NCBI RefSeq assembly: GCF_032854445.1
Contig: NC_088303.1
Span: forward strand, 1,061,501-1,125,500
DNA from: Liolophura sinensis
Lineage: Eukaryota; Mollusca; Polyplacophora; Chitonida; Chitonidae
DNA length: 64,000 nt
Direction: 5' to 3'
Below the pieces are notes generated by a model. That model saw only the letters and a list, made by a program, of their open reading frames with translations, ran no database searches and was not told the origin of the DNA. The first letter of the stretch is position 1. Every line of letters begins with the position of its first letter. Both the position numbers and the translations under genes were made by a program. Below are positions 61,401 through 64,000 of the stretch, in pieces.

Positions 61401-62679
61401 ACCATGCTAAAGAAATGAAAAGATCTGAAACGTTTCAAACAGTTACATGCTCGTGTTATTTTTTTATGTTTTTATGTATATATATTATGGATAGAGGACA
61501 ATGGGGTATGTGGCGTACATCACCGAGCTTTGGCAGGTTATATTAACAGACTTGTGCGCCACATTGGTGGACTCGAGTCAACGTTGGACTCCATATATAC
61601 AACAGATTACCGCACGACGTTAAACCCCGAGCACTCAACAAATTACCTGTCCTTTCGACATGCTTGAGCTTGCGGCCAACAACCACTTCGATTTGTCCAG
61701 AAAGTTAAAATCATCAAAGAATATAAGCTTCATGCTGGTTTTAGGGGCTGGCCAAGGAGGTAGTGCGATAACAGGTTCGTCTCTTCCTTCCGATTTGTCT
61801 GTAAATGCAATATAAATATGGATGTCGTACATGTAAGCCGACAGCTTTATTGATGGTCATATACATATACGTGTATACATGTATGTGCTTATCTGTCAAA
61901 GCCTTCGATCAGTTATCTATCTGTTATCTAACTAGCCCTGGTTTCATCCGTGTAACAAGTAAATTGCCTCTGCATTAGATTTATTAGCCACTTTGAGGTA
62001 TAATTTGATTCTTAGTTAACGTCAGTTTTATAGGTGGAATAAACCAAATTGCCGCGTGTAAAACCAGCGTCCGTTGTCAAGTTATTAACCAACTTTCTAA
62101 TGTTTGACGACTCTGGCTTCTGTCTTAAAAGAAGCCGGTATCCGGTATAGAGGATGAATATCAGCGTGTTATATAGACAGTTCGTCCACCAGAATTTACA
62201 CGAGGACTTACACTGTAATAACCAACACTATTTTTGTTGTTGTTTACAGTAAATTTGCTGGATGTTCGGGTTTTAGTCCGTTTACCGGTATATAAACAGC
62301 ACCTGTAGTCTTCTCACTCTAAATCTGCAGCATGTTGTGCGCTTACATATAAGCAAGGTACTGTAAAAGTACAACATCGTCTTATAGTTTAACGCTTTCA
62401 AAGTGTTGTAAAGATTCACACACCATCAAACCTGTACACCAGTATGAATTTACAGATACAAACATGACACTATCTTACCCAATGTTAAATATAGTACTTG
62501 TACAGTAACTTGAATGTTGTAAAGTGTTTACAGCACTTAAAATTTAACAGTATACCCAGGTATTTCATACAGTGCATACACATCGTACAGACAAACCTCA
62601 TACCGGAAATCCATTTCAGTGCTTGCCCACGGGCGAGGCAGAGTACCATGGAGAGAAGCAGGGTTAGCTGTGTTAACAT
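55434..62679 (-). CDS. Secreted GH16 endo-beta-1,3-glucanase, gene copy 2
   Basis: Ten exons, high to low: 62679-62604, 61798-61647, 61406-61332, 60668-60608, 60183-60013, 59596-59519, 59182-59086, 58350-58279, 56482-56359 and 55646-55434. They give 372 residues with the same splice sites and phases as copy 1. Signal peptide and catalytic GEIDMTE (E197, D199, E202) are intact. By eye the protein differs from copy 1 at five residues: I to R and Q to L in exon 2, R to T and H to Q in exon 7, and K to N in exon 10, plus about five silent codons. The two exon 7 changes match the residues of the middle gene. The stop codon overlaps AATAAA (55429-55434) as in copy 1. It is an allele-like or recent paralogue of 12402-19335. 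Confidence 0.93.
55920..56170 (+). mobile_element. tRNA-derived SINE in GH16 copy 2 intron 9
   Basis: Counterpart of 12890-13140 at the same intron position. It has lost a few bases around the B box (ggggcgggcgagtccagcg). Confidence 0.72.
56880..58095. repeat. Intron 8 minisatellite of GH16 copy 2
   Basis: Same modules as 13790-14745 (ccacggtccagaaagataag), but about 1.15 kb long. A block with gtgaccccgaccacactcca is amplified. The open frames, up to 234 codons on the - strand, are artefacts. Confidence 0.92.
58605..58880 (-). mobile_element. tRNA-derived SINE in GH16 copy 2 intron 7
   Basis: Counterpart of 15250-15520 at the same position, with a few substitutions. Confidence 0.73.
60695..60770 (-). 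mobile_element. tRNA-like SINE head fragment in GH16 copy 2 intron 3
   Basis: Counterpart of 17340-17430. Confidence 0.42.
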
Positions 62680-62919
62680 GTTGGTGAGTAGATACGGACT
62701 GCAGAGTCCGTGTGTTCTCTGTCCAGGCTGGTATACGGATGGTAGCCATCAGAAATGAACGGGCATTCTCATTGGTCCTCGATGTTGCACTAGATAAGTT
62801 GTTATACCAGATAACATCCCGATGAGATTTAAACAATCGTCACAATTGTCTAGCCTAATCGGAGACAGTCGGGTAAATTTAATGTAGGCCTATACTAACG
62901 GTTCATAGATCCCTTGTTA

Positions 62920-63145
62920 GCGAGCTAGCGCAGCACAGTGACTCAGATAGGAGCATCTAATTCGAATGCGCTGGCTTTGAGTTCAAGTCCACCTTATGCT
63001 GGCTTCTCCAGTCAACAGCAACATGCGTATGATCGTGGGTTTGCTCTGCTCTACTTGTTTACCTCCAACCATAATGTGGGTCGTCGTCAAATAAGTTAAA
63101 ATGTTCTTGAGTAGGGCGTAACATATCAATCACAGTCGATAATGA
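62920..63145 (+). mobile_element. Diverged tRNA-derived SINE upstream of GH16 copy 2
   Basis: Counterpart of 19580-19800. Confidence 0.58.
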
Positions 63146-63599
63146 GCAATCTAGATAAAAGGTTGATATCGTTGACTACAGGTAAAAGCAATGCGAAAGT
63201 ACACATTAAAGTAAAAAGAAAGCTAAAATGTCAAGTAAGGTTCATCATACAGACAAATGAAAACTTTGCATAAAAGTTTTCAGATTTTTTAAAGAGTGTT
63301 GAAAGGCATTCAAATGTTTTAATACTATGGTGGTTTTATGAGCCAAAATGGACGATAGGAATTTTGATGTCAACTTTTTCCCTGATGTTCACCAGAAGGA
63401 AGACATTTTTGGAACAGTATTTCAGTAATCTTTCATTTTACTCATAGGTAAAAAGCTATTCCAAGATTCACTCTCGTGATTAGAGTTTGATCAACCCTCT
63501 GTATCATGAGAGTTCCTAACATCTGATAGTATGGTTCATAAAGCCCACCTTAGAATTCAAATGTTTTAACGCCTTTAACTATTTTCACAAAAAATCTAA

Positions 63600-64000
63600 A
63601 AAAAAATGATCATGTAACAATTGTTTGATCATGTCGCAACGGTATGATTATGTCACAAGGATATGATCATGTTGCAGTTGTATGATTATGTCGCAGTTGT
63701 ATAATAATGTCGCATTTACATGATCATGTCACAGTTGTATGATCATGTCGCAGTTGTATGATCATGTGGCAATTGTATGTCGTGTTGCAGTTGTATGATT
63801 ATGTGGCAATTGTATGGTCATTTTGCAGTTGTATAACCATGTCGGAGTTCTATGATCATGTCGCAGTTGTATGATCATGTCGCAATTGAATATCATTTCG
63901 CAATAGTATAATCATGTTTCAGTTGCATGATTATGTTGCAATTGTATGATCATGTTGCAGTTGTATGATTGTCCCAGTCCTATGAAGATGGCGCAGTTGT
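63600..64000. repeat. 19-bp minisatellite, cut by the window end
   Basis: Same gttgtatgatcatgtcgca units as 20265-20790, with a different copy order. Confidence 0.9.

Larger units (their letters stand above)
47700..64000. repeat. Segmental duplication copy A2
   Basis: Same orientation and order as 7849-20730, continuing to the window end. The junction at 47700 (tatataaag) is sharp: the left flank there is SINE/79-bp repeat sequence unrelated to the A1 flank. The GH16 exons differ from A1 at about ten codons of 372. Array lengths differ greatly. It could be a true tandem duplication or a second haplotype placed next to the first. Confidence 0.92.

Overview
The window is eukaryotic, intron-rich, AT-rich DNA from a marine invertebrate. 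A mollusc is most likely and another lophotrochozoan possible. The basis is secreted GH16 beta-1,3-glucanase genes, a TLDc (MEAK7-type) gene, tRNA-derived SINEs of the kind common in molluscs, a Polinton/Maverick element, and a very high load of intronic and intergenic minisatellites. No prokaryotic gene, rRNA gene or CRISPR array was seen.

Layout. (1) 1-6.6 kb: 3' part of a MEAK7/TLDC1-like gene on the + strand, six exons, with large minisatellites in its introns. (2) 7.85-20.8 kb: segment A1, holding several satellite arrays and a complete 10-exon GH16 gene on the - strand (12402-19335). (3) 20.8-24.2 kb: minisatellites, no gene recognised. (4) 24.2-46.06 kb: a second, diverged 10-exon GH16 gene on the + strand. 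Its intron 7 is about 15 kb long because it contains a decayed Polinton (28649-42495) and a probable solo LTR (42770-43525). (5) 46.1-47.7 kb: SINEs and a 79-bp repeat. (6) 47.7-64.0 kb: segment A2, a near-identical second copy of A1 with a third GH16 gene on the - strand (55434-62679) and much longer satellite arrays. A2 runs off the window end inside the same 19-bp array that ends A1.

The three GH16 genes share exactly the same intron positions and phases (1,0,0,1,1,1,2,2,0). All keep the catalytic GEIDxxE motif and an N-terminal signal peptide, so all are predicted secreted, probably active beta-1,3-glucanases (algal glucan digestion and/or glucan recognition). I could assemble all three from sequence with consistent splice sites and no internal stop.

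The Polinton carries a protein-primed type DNA polymerase B, a retroviral-like integrase, a packaging ATPase, a double jelly-roll major capsid protein, a probable minor capsid protein and seven smaller proteins. Most key genes are broken. The polymerase has lost the region between motif A and the C-terminus, the integrase has two in-frame stops, the capsid and ATPase genes are frameshifted, and no protease was found. It is a fossil, although several of its small genes remain open.

The most unusual signal is that several minisatellites are built from, or directly abut, exon/intron junctions of the host genes. In the middle GH16 gene, the last about 34 bases of exon 8 plus its 5' splice site are repeated about 19 times downstream. 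In MEAK7, a 3' splice site plus the first 9 exon bases is repeated 13 times upstream of the real exon. The A1/A2 duplication may be real or may be two haplotypes left side by side by the assembler; the sequence alone cannot decide.
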